A DNA stretch of 64,000 bases from Schistocephalus solidus (lineage: Eukaryota > Platyhelminthes > Cestoda > Diphyllobothriidea > Diphyllobothriidae), in assembly GCA_017591395.1 (NCBI GenBank), contig WEDG01005356.1, forward strand, positions 124,001 to 188,000, given 5' to 3'. The notes beneath the pieces are model-generated. The model searched no databases, was not told the origin of the DNA, and saw nothing but the letters and a program-made list of their open reading frames with translations. Numbering within the stretch: the stretch's first letter is position 1; each line of letters starts with the position of its first letter. Shown in pieces: positions 23,964 to 34,309 of this stretch. The position numbers were made by a program, and so were the translations under genes.

Positions 23964-24480
23964 TTAATATGAACTAAGCAAGTTATTCTCTTTAAGATGC
24001 CTTATCAGTTCCGTTTTGATTATCTTATCCATAATTTTGCAACAGATACTTGTGAGGCTGACTTGTTGGAAACTGTTTGGTGATGTCCTCTCTCCTCCTT
24101 TATAGATGGGGGTTATGTTGACTATCTTCCACTCGGTAGGTAGAGCCCCCACTTCCATCGAACTTTCAAATTTCTTGGGGAGCGGAGAGGCCAGCAGTTC
24201 TGTGAGTTCATTGAGAACTTTTGCGGATATACCATCTGGGCCAGGTGATTTAGTGGGCTTTAGCTGTTTCAGGGTTTTTCTTTCTGTGTCCATTGGGAAT
24301 GACACCGTTCTTATTTTGTTTGCAGATGTGGCAGTACTGATGTATTCTTCCTTGTCAACAGGTGTTCCTCTGTATAAACGGACATAAAGAAATTGGATAA
24401 GAGGCTGCTCTTATCAGAGTTATTGTTTAATCTGTTTCCCTGATAGTCTTTTAGACAAGGAATGCAGTTCCGATTTCGTT
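23964..24480 (-). pseudogene. LINE A1 reverse transcriptase, linker end and fingers
   Basis: The minus-strand frame contains LKPTKSPGPDGISAKVLNEL, LPTEWKIVNITPIYKGGER and SLTSICCKIMDKIIKTELI, the standard fingers motifs of CR1-type RTs. Upstream, to about 24,480, a broken frame reads LSNFFMSVYTEEHL, the end of the endonuclease-RT linker. B1 lies immediately 5' (higher coordinates), so the A1 linker is cut in two. Confidence 0.85.
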
Positions 24481-24732
24481 TTTTCTTGGTATGTCTTTGA
24501 CTATTTAAATAAATATAAATAAATTAATTGTATATTTTAGGACCAGAGGGCCCCATCATTACAAACTTAGTACCGTGGTTTAAATAAATACAAAGTGGAT
24601 AATTGCTGCACTATGTGAGCATCCATATGATTAGCAGAAATGAGTAGTATGGTAAACATGTCCGATTCAAAACGATTTGCCATTTTTAAAACAAAAGTCA
24701 ACAATCTTTGGCATATACGGTAAACTTGAAAA

Positions 24733-24819
24733 GAAGCAGTAAAAAAACTCCTAGGGTTAAATCGGAGGCGGAGTTCGGCGAGCCACCAATTTAAAAAAAT
24801 TAGAAGAAAAAACTGCTTC
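24733..24819 (-). other. Conserved 3' UTR stem-loop of LINE B1
   Basis: gaagcagt (24,733-24,740) and actgcttc (24,812-24,819) pair across 71 bases that include an actcc...ggagt inner match. The same structure occurs in B2, B3 and, with a changed but still paired stem, D2. It is probably the RNA feature its RT binds (inference). Confidence 0.6.
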
Positions 24820-25439
24820 ACAAAAAAATAATAGGTAGATACAATGGGATATTACTTTGATGTTGCTGACAACGTATGAGGGTTAGGAACGCTCCTTGTC
24901 GTGTGAGATATAATATAGCAGTCAGAGCTACTGTTTGTAACCACCAGTGGAGGTTAGAGAGGACGAATCCATCGTGGACACCAGGGACAAAACGAAGAGG
25001 GAACAGTAGAGTTCATGAGATCATCGTCGAGATGCGACCTTGCCGACTGCATAGTCCACCAATCAAAGAGTCTTAACCATCAGAACCCACCTTGATCATC
25101 AACAGAATCTGGAGACTATCGTCAGGGTTGCAAATTCGGAGGAAAGTATCAAGTTTGTCAAGAGTGCGCAATACGAGTTTAAAAGGAGTGGAAGAAAAGG
25201 TGAATGCGAAGATTGACTGCAGAGGATGATGGAAATATAATTCGAGACCCATATAATATCAAGGGAGCAGCCTCAAATACCAGGAGGACTCTTTTCAAAA
25301 TCCAAAAGTTGCGAGTTTGGGAAGAAAACAGACAATACGGACTTTATATCTTCCGAAGATAAATGTTTGCGTACTTCGGTTTCTAAAATAGCTAATGTAG
25401 ACGACAACCTAATTTGCAGTGGAAGATTATCCCATATAA

Positions 25440-26012
25440 AAGCATATTTAAAGGCAAAAAACTAAGACCGGTTAGTTGTGAAGCTACGAGGTAGTGAAAT
25501 GATCATGGAGGAATTACGAATGGCATAGGGTCGATCTACCGGAGTGAGAACGTTAATTCATGTGAGATTTCGGCTAGAGTTAACGCGAAACAGGAAGCAG
25601 AGACCGGCTTTAAGTCTTCTAACCCACAGAAATTTAATGTTTGCTAATTGACATCTATCCGTATAAGAGATAATGGATCCAGAATGAGAAAAAAGTCTTT
25701 GAGTAAAAACCCTCTGAACGTTTTCAATCTTACTGCGGTTAGAGGCGTTCATCAGCCCAAAGAGGGGACAGCAGTATTCTAGGATAGGAAGAACAAACAG
25801 GCGGTAAAGGTTTAACTTTATTTCTGGAAGGAAGAATTATGTGATATAAAACCACATATCTGTGCAGCCTTTGCAGAAATTAAATCTGCATGAGGCGATA
25901 ATGCTAGCTTATTTGTGTAACTTTGACATACGTCTTTTATGGTTGATCGTTCTAAAAGTTTACTATTTTGAAATACTAGGGGTCCAGGATGCTTGGCGGG
26001 GCCAAAAAACAT
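25440..26012 (-). pseudogene. LINE B1 ORF2 C-terminal region
   Basis: Minus-strand frames read FGPAKHPGPLVFQNS, LALSPHADLISAKAAQICGF, then MNASNRSKIENVQRVFTQR and YTDRCQLANIKFLWVRRL, in the same order as B2 (52,240-52,860) and B3 (61,838-62,400). Frameshifts and stops break it. This part follows the RT palm and has no separate catalytic role known to me. Confidence 0.8.
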
Positions 26013-26129
26013 GAAACTACTCTTAGATGGAAAAAATATTATCTGCCAAGTTCAGCTCCAAAGTGACAGCATGAGTAGATCAGTGTTGCTTTTATCAACG
26101 CTACTATTGGCAGTATCGTAAGAAAATGA

Positions 26130-26880
26130 TTAAATGCACTTGAGATCGTCAGCGTAAACGAAATTTTGTGAATTTGTGAGTAAAGTTGAAATTTCGTTTA
26201 TGTACAGAATGAAGAGAAGGGGACATAAAACCGTGCATTGAAAAACGCCACTCGTAATCGGCTGAGACCTCGAATAGATATAACCTACTAAGACCTTCTG
26301 GCTGCGGTTAGACAAGTAGGAACCAATGAAGTCAAGGAGAGGAGGCCGGATGCCAAGGGCTTCCAGTTTCACCAGAAGACGTCTGTGCGGTACCTTGTCG
26401 AAGGCTTTGCTCAGGTCAAAGTAGATCACAACCACTGACTGCTGCTCATTACGAAGGGAAGTGACGAGGTTAAGAAAAGCTAAGTGACACACTTCGCATG
26501 ATCTCCAAGGTAGAAAACCATATTGCGAGTTGCTTAAGAGCTTATTTTCTAGGCAAAAGTCGAGAATTTGATTAAAGACAATTTTTTTCAAGAAGTTTTG
26601 CTAGAGCCGGGGTTTTGTGAACGCCTCGATAATTATTTACGTCCGAACGAGATCCCGACTTGAAGACAGGAAGAACAATAGATGTATTCCATGAGTCAGG
26701 AAAGAATCCCTTTAGAAGATAAACTGAGAATATATTGCTAAGCAATCGGGGGAAGCATGGCACTCTCTTAATAACTGAGTTTGGAATACCATCAGTCCCC
26801 GAAGAGTGCGAGTTTTTTAGACGAATTATTTGCTTACGAATTAGTTCTAAGGAGAAATCAATAGTGCTGATAACATTCAA
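26130..26880 (-). pseudogene. LINE B1 reverse transcriptase
   Basis: Two overlapping minus-strand frames: 26,880-26,572 with RLKNSHSSGTDGIPNSVIK and PDSWNTSIVLPVFKSGSRS (fingers), and 26,591-26,130 with YGFLPWRSCE, IYFDLSKAFDKVPHRRLL, ITSGVFQCTVLCPLLFILYI and FVYADDLKC (palm, catalytic YADD kept). One frameshift lies at about 26,580. The usual QGTVLGPLLF motif carries substitutions (QCTVLC). The domain is close to complete but lacks the endonuclease half. Confidence 0.88.
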
Positions 26881-26888
26881 TGAGGCTG

Positions 26889-27060
26889 ATCTTTCTTTTC
26901 TCAGTAGATTCCAACACCGATTTCGCTGTTTTCTTAAAAGCGGAATATTGTCCGGGTTTTCGATATCTGTAATATGTTCTCCACGGTCTTCTTTCCTTCT
27001 TGAGATTCCTTTTTACTTCCGATGTCACCCCTCGGGTCGGGAGACGCACGATCGCCTTTA
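26889..27060 (-). pseudogene. LINE A1 endonuclease-RT linker, 5' side of B1
   Basis: The minus-strand frame holds basic words VKRNLKKERRPWRTYYRYRK and FKKTAKSVLESTEKRK typical of the linker between the endonuclease and RT of CR1-type ORF2. It stops where B1 begins; the other half of the linker lies at 24,480-24,520. Confidence 0.7.
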
Positions 27061-27448
27061 AAGTGGGCAGAAATTCTCTACCACCTGCTGAATCAATTAA
27101 CTAATGAAGAAACAGGCAGCATTTGGGTCAGGTTCATGTGCAGGTCTCCAGTGTATCCCATTCAGTAATTCTTTCCTTTTGGGATAATCGCATTTCCATA
27201 CATTTCTCTCCCTAACTGCACGACGTTTGGGTTCAGAAAAATGACTGTTCTCCCAAGCAAGAACACAATGATCACTTTGTCAAAGTGGGCACGTAAGAAC
27301 TTAATGCAAGTATGCAATTTTCCTCTCTACTTATGATAAGCTCCAAACAGCTTGACTGCTGCCCATTTAAAAACCGCGTCTCCATTGTGACATGTTGGGT
27401 AGGAAACTCGTCATTTACAAACTGAAGTAATTTCTGTTTGAATGAATT

Positions 27449-27902
27449 TTACATTGACACCCAATCGATATCGGGAGCGTTGAAATCTCCAAGTATTAAT
27501 AAGTGTTTGCTACGGCAGATTTGCTTTATTTCTGAGATGATTACTTCGTCCGTGTCCGTTTGCTGTCTTGGGGGTCGATAAACCACGGCAATATGGAGGT
27601 CTGGTTGGTTTGCGACTTTCAGTTTACAACAAATTATTTCGTAAAGATGAGTTTCTATTTGGCGAGGGCACATCTGGAATGAAGTCAATGTGTTTTCGTT
27701 TGGACATTGCGATTCCACCACCCCTACGTTCGTTTCTATCCATGTGGATAAGCTGAAATCCGCCTTTCCTGACTTCTGTGTCTGCGATATGTTCATTTAA
27801 CCACGTTTCAGTTAGAGCTTTTAAGTCAGGTTGTAAATGGTCCACGAGCAGTTTTATTTCGTCCATTTTGTGCAATAGACACTGCACATTTGTGTACGTC
27901 AT
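27449..27902 (-). pseudogene. LINE A1 AP endonuclease
   Basis: APE-type endonucleases nick the target DNA to prime reverse transcription. Two overlapping minus-strand frames make it: 27,902-27,624 with VQCLLHKMDEIKLL, LKALTETWL (the Glu of the active site) and RRGGGIAM; 27,796-27,449 with IAVVYRPPR and LLILGDFNAPDIDW (catalytic Asp and Asn kept). A frameshift joins them near 27,700. The C-terminal part with the SDH motif falls in the decayed stretch 27,060-27,449, where I see no clear match. Confidence 0.85.
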
Positions 27903-28096
27903 TTAAATTTTGTTTTCTTCGCTCGATTTCTGAAGATTTTTGGTTCATTCTTCCACATGGCAATTATTGCTGGATATTTCACAAGATATATCCAGTCTCC
28001 TGTCTGGGTTCAAATCTATAGGCATTTGGTAGGGCTTTGACCGGCGTGGTTGCCATCAATTTCATCGGGTGTTCCCATAAAAACGAGTGCACCGTT

Positions 28097-28870
28097 TTAA
28101 CGATTTTTTTTGTCTACAATTTTCAAGTTTTTTTCCTCCTCGTATTGACGTCCTTTCAATTCTGCTACCAATGTCCTCATTTTCATCCGATCGATTGGAA
28201 AGTAATCCGACTGAACAAAAACTCCACGATTATTCGTTCGTAGTCGGGAATTTCGAGAGAGCAATAGATCTACCTGCTGTTTGCTCCCCAAGACGACTTT
28301 TAACGGTCTTGGTCGAACTTCATGCGTTTCATTTCTAACGAGAGGCCCCAGTCGAAAGATCTTTTTGATTTCGACTATCAACCCAGTTTCTTGCGTATCA
28401 TTCAATAAATTTTGGAATTACAGCAGATCCTGTTTAGGTCTTTCTTTTGGCGTTTCTCCAGTAGCCTCTGAGACGCCCTGAACCACCAGACAAAATGATC
28501 TGTCAGGGAAAAAAATCGTTTCTGCACCCTGCTTTCTTTTAGTGATGGAAGGTTTACTCATGCCCTTTGTTACAGTTTTTAGCACTGTGTTCAACTTTGC
28601 CTTCATCGGTGAGTCTGCTGGTTGATTTGCAGAAATTTCTATGGATCTTCCAAACAGCGTGAGTTCTCCTGACACTGCGTTTGCTCGAATAGCACCCGGG
28701 AAGCCTGCATTTGGGTTTGTGGCATCCAGGTTTAGAATTTAGAAATTTATTTAGAATTTAGAATTTAGGTCTGTCGATAAGTTGCAGGCCACGTTTCCTC
28801 CATTAATAAGCTGGCTACCATGACCTGCTCCATTGTAGTTCGATGGATATGTAAAGATCATGCCGCTGTC
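28097..28870 (-). pseudogene. LINE A1 ORF1 (RRM-like nucleic-acid-binding protein)
   Basis: ORF1 proteins of this class bind the element's RNA. The minus-strand words, in order, are RSFCLVVQGVSEATGE (28,500 region), IFRLGPLVRNETHEVRPRP, LKVVLGSKQQVDLLL and NNRGVFVQSDYFPIDRMKMR, then LVAELKGRQYEEEKNLKIV. This is the RRM-like fold order seen also in C (30,640-31,090) and F1 (48,500-48,780). A stop separates the two main frames at about 28,415. N-terminal sequence continues to about 28,870 in a broken frame. Confidence 0.75.
28731..28768. repeat. Short tandem repeat (TTTAGAA)n
   Basis: Five imperfect copies of tttagaa/tttaga inside the ORF1 region of A1. They put stop codons into the ORF1 frame. 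Confidence 0.85.
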
Positions 28871-29330
28871 GCTCGTCCATGGCATTAAAGATACCTTACT
28901 ATTACTGATTTTCGACTTTTCAGAGACCGTCGATCGCTGATTTACTTTTGTGCAGTCAGATTCTATGTGTACCAGATTTCCCGAACCTGGGGAAATTCAA
29001 GACATAATTTATTCCTCGCTTATTTTCTTTCTGATCATCTGTATTTCAACCGACTCAGAGGTTTGTTCTAATGACTTCGTTCTTTTTCTCTTTTTGTTTT
29101 GCTTAACGTTTCCTTGCGATGATTTTCGGCGAGTTAATTTTGTTATGTTTGATGAGGACTGCTATTATTTCCAAAAGGAGATCGATGTCTCCTTCTTATC
29201 TCAAAACTCTGGTTGTGAGTCCTCGGCATCCATCACAGTGTGCAAGCTCTTCACTTTTTAGCTTAGTTTTGGTAATGTTTAGACGTGCACCGCTTTCTTA
29301 AATATTGCTGCTTGGTGGTTCTTCTCGGTC

Positions 29331-30639
29331 TGCTGAGAGTGACTTGAGTATTTATGGTATGTTTCTGTCACATGAAATCGAAAACGGTTTACAAAGGTAG
29401 GAGAGATCATTATTTTTGGGGATATACTGTTTTTTTGTCTGCTGGCTTCCTGGGCGTGGCCGAGTGGTCAAGAGCATCGGTCACTAATCGAGAGGTTGGT
29501 GTTTCGAATCCTGGCCGAGCGGTGAATAATTTTCTTGCATGGTCGGGTCATGAACATTTGCGTTTCTTATGCCAACAAGATCTCTACGAGGATGCATTAA
29601 GTTTGAACGAGCAGCTTAATTTATCAAGCGAATCGTTAACTGAGCACAATAAGAAGTGCTTTTCCGAACCAAATTCACTATCCAATATTAATACGAATCA
29701 AAGAACGAGGCAGCCTTTGACGTGAGTTTGCCAGTGGCTCTCCGTTCCTTTCTGGTGTAGACACCTTTTCTGGCGAGAGACTGTTTTCTGAAGCCCGTAT
29801 GAGGCAGGATCCAAATAAAGCTGAGTCGGCTTATTTTTCAAGATTCCGATATCAATTTTTGTGTGCCTGAATATCACAATGTCCATAAACAATTATAGGC
29901 TGATCCTGATAAACAGACAATATGTGATCCAATGAAAACTTATTTCGTTGAGTCCTGACTTTGGGAACAGATTATTGGCCAAATATCAAAAGCTTGGAGC
30001 CGAGCAAATTTCAAACGGAAGTCCAACGACGCCGCAAGAGAAACAATATGAGCAATAATTGCACCTGTTCGTTCAAAATCGTTTTAAAAAAACAATTAAT
30101 GATAGCAAAAATATTCAGGAACGACTCAGCCGTTTGTGGAGGTCAAAGGTCCTGGATAACTTCAGATCTTCAAGGGGTTTTGCACTTTTGTTTCACTAAG
30201 CAGTTGTCAGTATTTATTGGTGAAGAGGCTGTTTTATCAAGTCGACGAAGGTGATAAACAAATTCCAATTTGATGTCGTTTTGTGAGGAAATTCGACACA
30301 AGAAAAACAAGCGAAGTGTTTACGGTTTTCAAACTGTCCAAGCCGGAGAACAAATAAGAAACGTGGTTCCTATGCACACGAATGTAGAATGATTTCACAA
30401 AATAAATACTGCCAACACCGAACAAAGCTCGTTCTTACTTATTGATCCCCAAGTGAAATCCTCTGCTGGTGCTACAGGAGCAATTGCATAACAACTTGCC
30501 AAAGTTCCATAAAAGGGTCCGCCATTAACTTTAGGAATCGTTGCTTGTACTGACGCAAATAACATCGCCGACCAGAGAAGAATTATTCCCTATAATGATG
30601 CCGTATCATCGAATCAGAGCACGAAGTCAACAAACAGAC
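29331..30639. other. Non-coding between LINEs A1 and C
   Basis: Apart from the tRNA-like sequence at 29,450-29,522 I recognise nothing. It may include the 5' UTRs of the diverging elements A1 and C. Confidence 0.45.
29450..29522 (+). repeat. tRNA-Ser/Leu-like pseudogene or SINE head
   Basis: The plus strand reads gtggccgagtggtcaagagc, the A-box/D-arm signature of tRNA-Ser/Leu, followed 30 bases later by a near B box (gtttcgaatcc). A five-base anticodon-like stem can be drawn but the loop lacks the invariant T33 and the T stem does not pair. No second copy is in the window. Confidence 0.55.
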
Positions 30640-31090
30640 AGTTTGACTGAAAACGTAATCTCGTTATTCAAAGGATGCCCGAGTCTGCTTCACTGATTGC
30701 AAGCGAAATGGTAGATCATGACCTCAGTCTTTTCCGAATATACTCAAATACGATTCTTTAAGATGGCGAATACTTTACCGTGCACAAAGCATTCCTTTTA
30801 GGGAAAACGGGTATTTCACATGAACTATCATCACCAAGGCCTTTTCAAATAATTCTTGAAAATGATATTTAGGCTTCAAGCCTCCTAGAACAGAGAATGG
30901 CTCTCCGTAGCTCACACTGGGATGTTTTCTTCCTGCCAGATTAAGAACCAACGAAAAGACACAGAATGAGGATGCTAAGAACAGAGTTCAATAGGACAAC
31001 CAAACAGGGGGAAAATGCTCAAAACAAAGAAAGGGGATATTTAATTGACGATGAGGTCTTTCTTGTGGCTTGCCCCTTATATCATCAATA
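30640..31090 (+). pseudogene. LINE C ORF1, RRM-like part
   Basis: The plus-strand frame from about 30,650 reads RNLVIQRMPESASLIASEM, then VHKAFLLGKTGISHELSSP, RPFQIILENDI, LLEQRMALRSSHWDVFFLPD and RMRMLRTEFNRTTKQGE, with stop codons at about 30,750, 30,872 and 30,942. The order (LGK, RPxxIxL, VFFxxD, R-x-R, GE) is that of the ORF1 proteins of F1 and A1. The N-terminal part upstream of 30,640 was not found. Confidence 0.7.
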
Positions 31091-31299
31091 CTGGTCTTAA
31101 CCGAGATAATGGAGGCTAAATACGAAGTATCCAACCGTACAGAGCTCGCATAACAAAAGGAAGGCGCTCCAGAACTTGTTTGACGACCATTCATAAGACC
31201 TTAGTCTGGACAGAATGGACACCAATTCATCTCGGGAAGCACATATAGATTCTAGCATTTAATCTCACGAAATGAGCCGAAGTCTATATGGAGGAGTTA

Positions 31300-31948
31300 C
31301 CCAGTCTAAATTGACAGTTTTTTTACCAATGCTCAGGACCTCCTTTCGAAAGTAGACGAACTCAAGGCACTAGTCTCAGACCGAACCCCCGATGTCGTTG
31401 TCATGAAAGAAACGTGGCTCAAAGTCGAAATCGAGGAGAGCGAGGTTTCGATAAATGGATACCAGCTCTTTCGAAGAGACAAAGAAAATAGATAGGGAGG
31501 CTGAGTGGTTTTAAACGTATCGATAGGAATCTCGGCAGTCAAACGATGACACGCCATCTTCCTTGAATATAAATTTCTCTGGTAAAGTTTCAAAAGAATT
31601 TTTCATTAAACCTACAATTCTTGACGATCCACAGACCACCAAACATTACAAGTGCAGCTGATGAGTCAATCATTTATTTGGAAAAGGAAGTCACAAGTTA
31701 CCAGGAGTTGCTTATTGCTGGATATTTTTATGCACCTACAGTGGACTCGGTAAATCTGACAGTTGATGGTTCACCAACTTCCTTCGGCAGCAAGATAATG
31801 CATCCCACTCTCAACCACACTCTGGCACTCAAGGTTAATATACCAACGAGATTTAAAGAGACCAAGAGCGCCAAGTGCCTGGACATTGCATTTTCAAAGG
31901 ACTTCTCTAAAATTGACTTAAATATTTACCTTCGGTTAGCGCCGGGAA
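31300..31948 (+). pseudogene. LINE C AP endonuclease, N-terminal part
   Basis: The plus strand reads FTNAQDLLSKVDELKALV, VVMKETWL (active-site Glu kept), INGYQLFRRDKENR, a stop, then after a frameshift LLIAGYFYAPTVDS where the family has GDFNAPDIDW, so the catalytic Asp and Asn are changed. The frame 31,621-31,962 ends KCLDIAFSKDFSKIDLNIYL, then LAPGR, at which point D1 begins. The motif SDH of the same domain is found beyond D1 at 33,135. Confidence 0.75.
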
Positions 31949-33118
31949 GGCAGTCTAAGTAAACATTAGTAAGGAAATAAAATTATGACAATGAGTGCAG
32001 ATAAAATGTACAGTTATTTAATAATGTCCCATGGAGTAACATTCGGTCATTGGGCAACCTTTAGAAATAGCAGGTTGCGGAAGCTATACTGCCCCTAAAC
32101 ACAGTTAGCGACACTAAGAAGGTGAGAATTTCATTAGCCATTTTAAGCTCCACGCCAAAAGAGCGTCTTAGTCCGAATGAATTTGTTCTAGACATCGTTC
32201 GGGCGATGAGTTAGAGAAGGAATACCTGCATTTGAGGTCATCAGCATAAATATAAGATTGAAAATGTTTAACTGTCGATAAAATATCATTTATGTAAGGT
32301 AAGAACAACAAAAGGACCTTACGCGATACCTTGAAAGTCACCACTTACAACTGGGGTAGCACTTGAGTATGAGGACCCCACTCAAATCATTTTGTTTTTG
32401 GTCAGATAGGTATGATCTAATTAATTCATTACGGGGACTTTTAAAACCTATCGCCTCTTGTTGAGCAAGAATTCGTCTATGAGGGACTTTATCAAATGCC
32501 TTACAAATATCAACTATATACTACAGAGAGATGACCATTACGAAGAGAGGTTGGTAGATTGAGAAAAGTATGTGGCAGTTTTCAAAACAGCGGTCTGGTA
32601 AAAAGCCATCCTGGGAGAAGTTGCTACTTCAATTACTTATTCGAAAACCCATTTTATGTTTTGCAATTAAATTTTCGAAGACTTACGTGAGAGAGGGTGT
32701 TTTATGAACACCGTGATAGTTATAAATGCAAGAGAGAGAACTGGATTAAACAAATGGAATGTTAATACAAGTTTTCCAATTATCGGGGAAGAAGCCATTT
32801 TTGAGAAGTACTGAGAATAATTTGCTTAGAAAAGGCGGAAAATGTCTTTACTGTTTAATAAGTGAGTTTGGAATGTAATCAGATCCAACCTAATTTGAAT
32901 TTTTTAGGTGAGCTATTTCTTTTTGAGTAATTGAAGGCAAGAAATTCATGGTTATTAGAAGTATATTTGAATTTAAGCAGAGAAATTGAGGAATTTAGGT
33001 TAGTTTAAATGATAGAGTAGTTGGCGAAAAATGAATTTAAAATTCTTCTCTGCCGAAATCCTCTGTTACGAAATTTTGGTTGCAGTCAAGTAAAGCCGGA
33101 ATTAACTTCAGATGCTTA
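31949..33118 (-). mobile_element. LINE D1 (family B relative), inserted into C
   Basis: On the minus strand it reads, from 33,118 down: LKLIPALLDCNQNFVTEDFG, ITQKEIAHLKNSN, YIPNSLIKQ, KAFDKVPHRRIL and a degraded active-site region near 32,230. These match the B2 words EILPLLHEEKNFILEDSDKA, LIRKQIIRLKNSH, IPNSVIKR and KAFDKVPHRRPL in order. It has very many stops. The 3' end (about 31,950-32,030) matches that of D2 at 33,885-33,968. It is older than B1-B3. Confidence 0.7.
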
Positions 33119-33870
33119 GCGAATGACCGGTACGAGTGACCATAGTCCGCTGCTGTGGGATTTCTCAGCGCCTGAGGAAAACGGAAGGCAAGTGAAATAT
33201 ATGGAAGGCCTATTTGAATGGGATGAAAAAAGAATTGATGTCCGTTTACCAAGATTGTTTGCTCAAAGGGAATCCGGAGGATGACTGGCGATCGGCTTAG
33301 ACGGTTTCATTTAATCTGATTGAAAGATTTGTCCCATAGAAGGAGAAAAAAATACAAATCGCCCTGTCTGGTTAACAAGAAAACTTAACAGTTAGTTAAA
33401 TAAGAAACATAAATATGGAAGATATTCAGGGAAACAGGCCGAGGAAATCATCTCAAGGAATTTCGTCAACAACAAAATGCTGTCAAATAAGTTATCCGTC
33501 AAGCAAGGAAGAACTATGAAACAAAAATTATCCAGCAGGCGGAAAATAAGCCTACTTTTTTCCATTTTATCAATAGTCGAATAAAAAACAAGGACCCAGT
33601 CGCAGTACTTATGGATTGGAATGTTGCTGAAGTCGTTGCAAATAGCGAGAAAGTCGAGCATTTGGGTCAGTATTCACTAGAGAAACTGAAATTCAGCTTG
33701 ATCATTTCAACAGTGCTGTAATAAACACCGGTCAAGTGCTTGAATGAATACTCTTCCTGGAACCTCTCGTGCAAAATCTCAAAGAAGCCAAGTCATCTCT
33801 GTTGGACGATTTACCGTCAAAGTTCTTGAAAGACCTGATCAGCGAACTTTATAATTCTTAGAATTTGTAT
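33119..33870 (+). pseudogene. LINE C endonuclease end, linker and RT start
   Basis: After D1 the plus strand resumes with SDHSPLLWDFSAPEENG (the His-containing end of the endonuclease), FEWDEKRIDVRL, then the linker RQARKNYETKIIQQAENKP and FHFINSRIKNKDPVAVL, and the first RT words LKEAKSSLLDDLPSKFLKDL, LYNS and FSTGK, where D2 interrupts. Stops and frameshifts are frequent. Confidence 0.7.
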
Positions 33871-33884
33871 TTGTTTAGCACCGG

Positions 33885-34305
33885 CAAGACACTGTCTTAA
33901 CAAACATTAGTTGCGAAATAAAGTTTTGACAATGTGAACAAATAAAATGTACAAATACTTAATAATGTAGACAGAACTTTTCCTGCTAGGTCAATAGTTA
34001 GCGATGTTTTGAAATAATTGGTGAACTAGAAAAAATAGGCAGTGAAAAAAACTCCTACCTTAAAAATGGAGGCAGAGTTCAATAGGCCTTCATTGTCGAA
34101 TAGAAAGTAGGAGAAAAAACTGCTTTGGAAGATAAGGTAAGGTGGAAGTGTAGGGTAATACTGCAGTAGCATTTCAGAATGAGATAATGAAACAGTGAGA
34201 TGATGCATTCCTGATCACTTAGGCGTATGAAACAAAATCTTGAAAAACTCTTTTAACTACTAGCGCATATATTCATCTCATTATTTTGAATCAAGGAAAT
34301 TGCTT
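33885..34305 (-). mobile_element. LINE D2, 3' fragment (family B relative), inserted into C
   Basis: Only the 3' UTR is present. On the minus strand it shows actgcttt ... ggcagt (34,126-34,119 and 34,044-34,039) with an inner actcc/ggag pairing, as in B1-B3, followed by a tail that matches the D1 3' end over about 85 bp (31,942-32,026 versus 33,880-33,968). It is a severely 5'-truncated insertion. Confidence 0.6.
34039..34126 (-). other. 3' UTR stem-loop of LINE D2
   Basis: The stem pairs aggcagt with actgctt(t), with a G-T pair replacing the A-T of the B copies, so pairing is kept while bases changed. Confidence 0.5.
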
Positions 34306-34309
34306 TTCG

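Larger units (their letters stand above)
24525..26888 (-). mobile_element. LINE B1, 5'-truncated, inserted into A1
   Basis: Same family as B2 and B3. It starts at 26,888, in the linker just before the ISTIDFSLELIRKQI words, and ends at about 24,525 after the B 3' UTR in a tttattta-type tail. It lies in the same orientation as its host A1. At both edges the A1 protein words resume (KSVLESTEKRK on one side, KTYQEKTKSELHSLSKR on the other), so B1 is the younger element. Confidence 0.85.
22641..29330 (-). mobile_element. LINE A1 (CR1/Jockey type), split by LINE B1
   Basis: On the minus strand the order from high to low coordinates is: ORF1 (28,870-28,097), AP endonuclease (27,902-27,449), a decayed linker (27,449-26,890), the foreign insertion B1 (26,888-24,525), the resumed linker and RT fingers (24,520-23,964), the RT palm (23,888-23,565), the C-terminal region (23,400-22,786) and a short 3' UTR ending in a tgaattatactgaat repeat at about 22,665-22,641. 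The element is dead through many stops and frameshifts. The 5' limit is uncertain. A2 at 63,436 onward is a second copy of the same family. Confidence 0.8.

Noticed and set aside
31658..31665. ctgatgag words (also near 38,672, 52,508 and 61,134) as hammerhead ribozyme cores
   Set aside because: Each lies inside LINE coding sequence, and I found no matching gaaa core and flanking stems at the right spacing.
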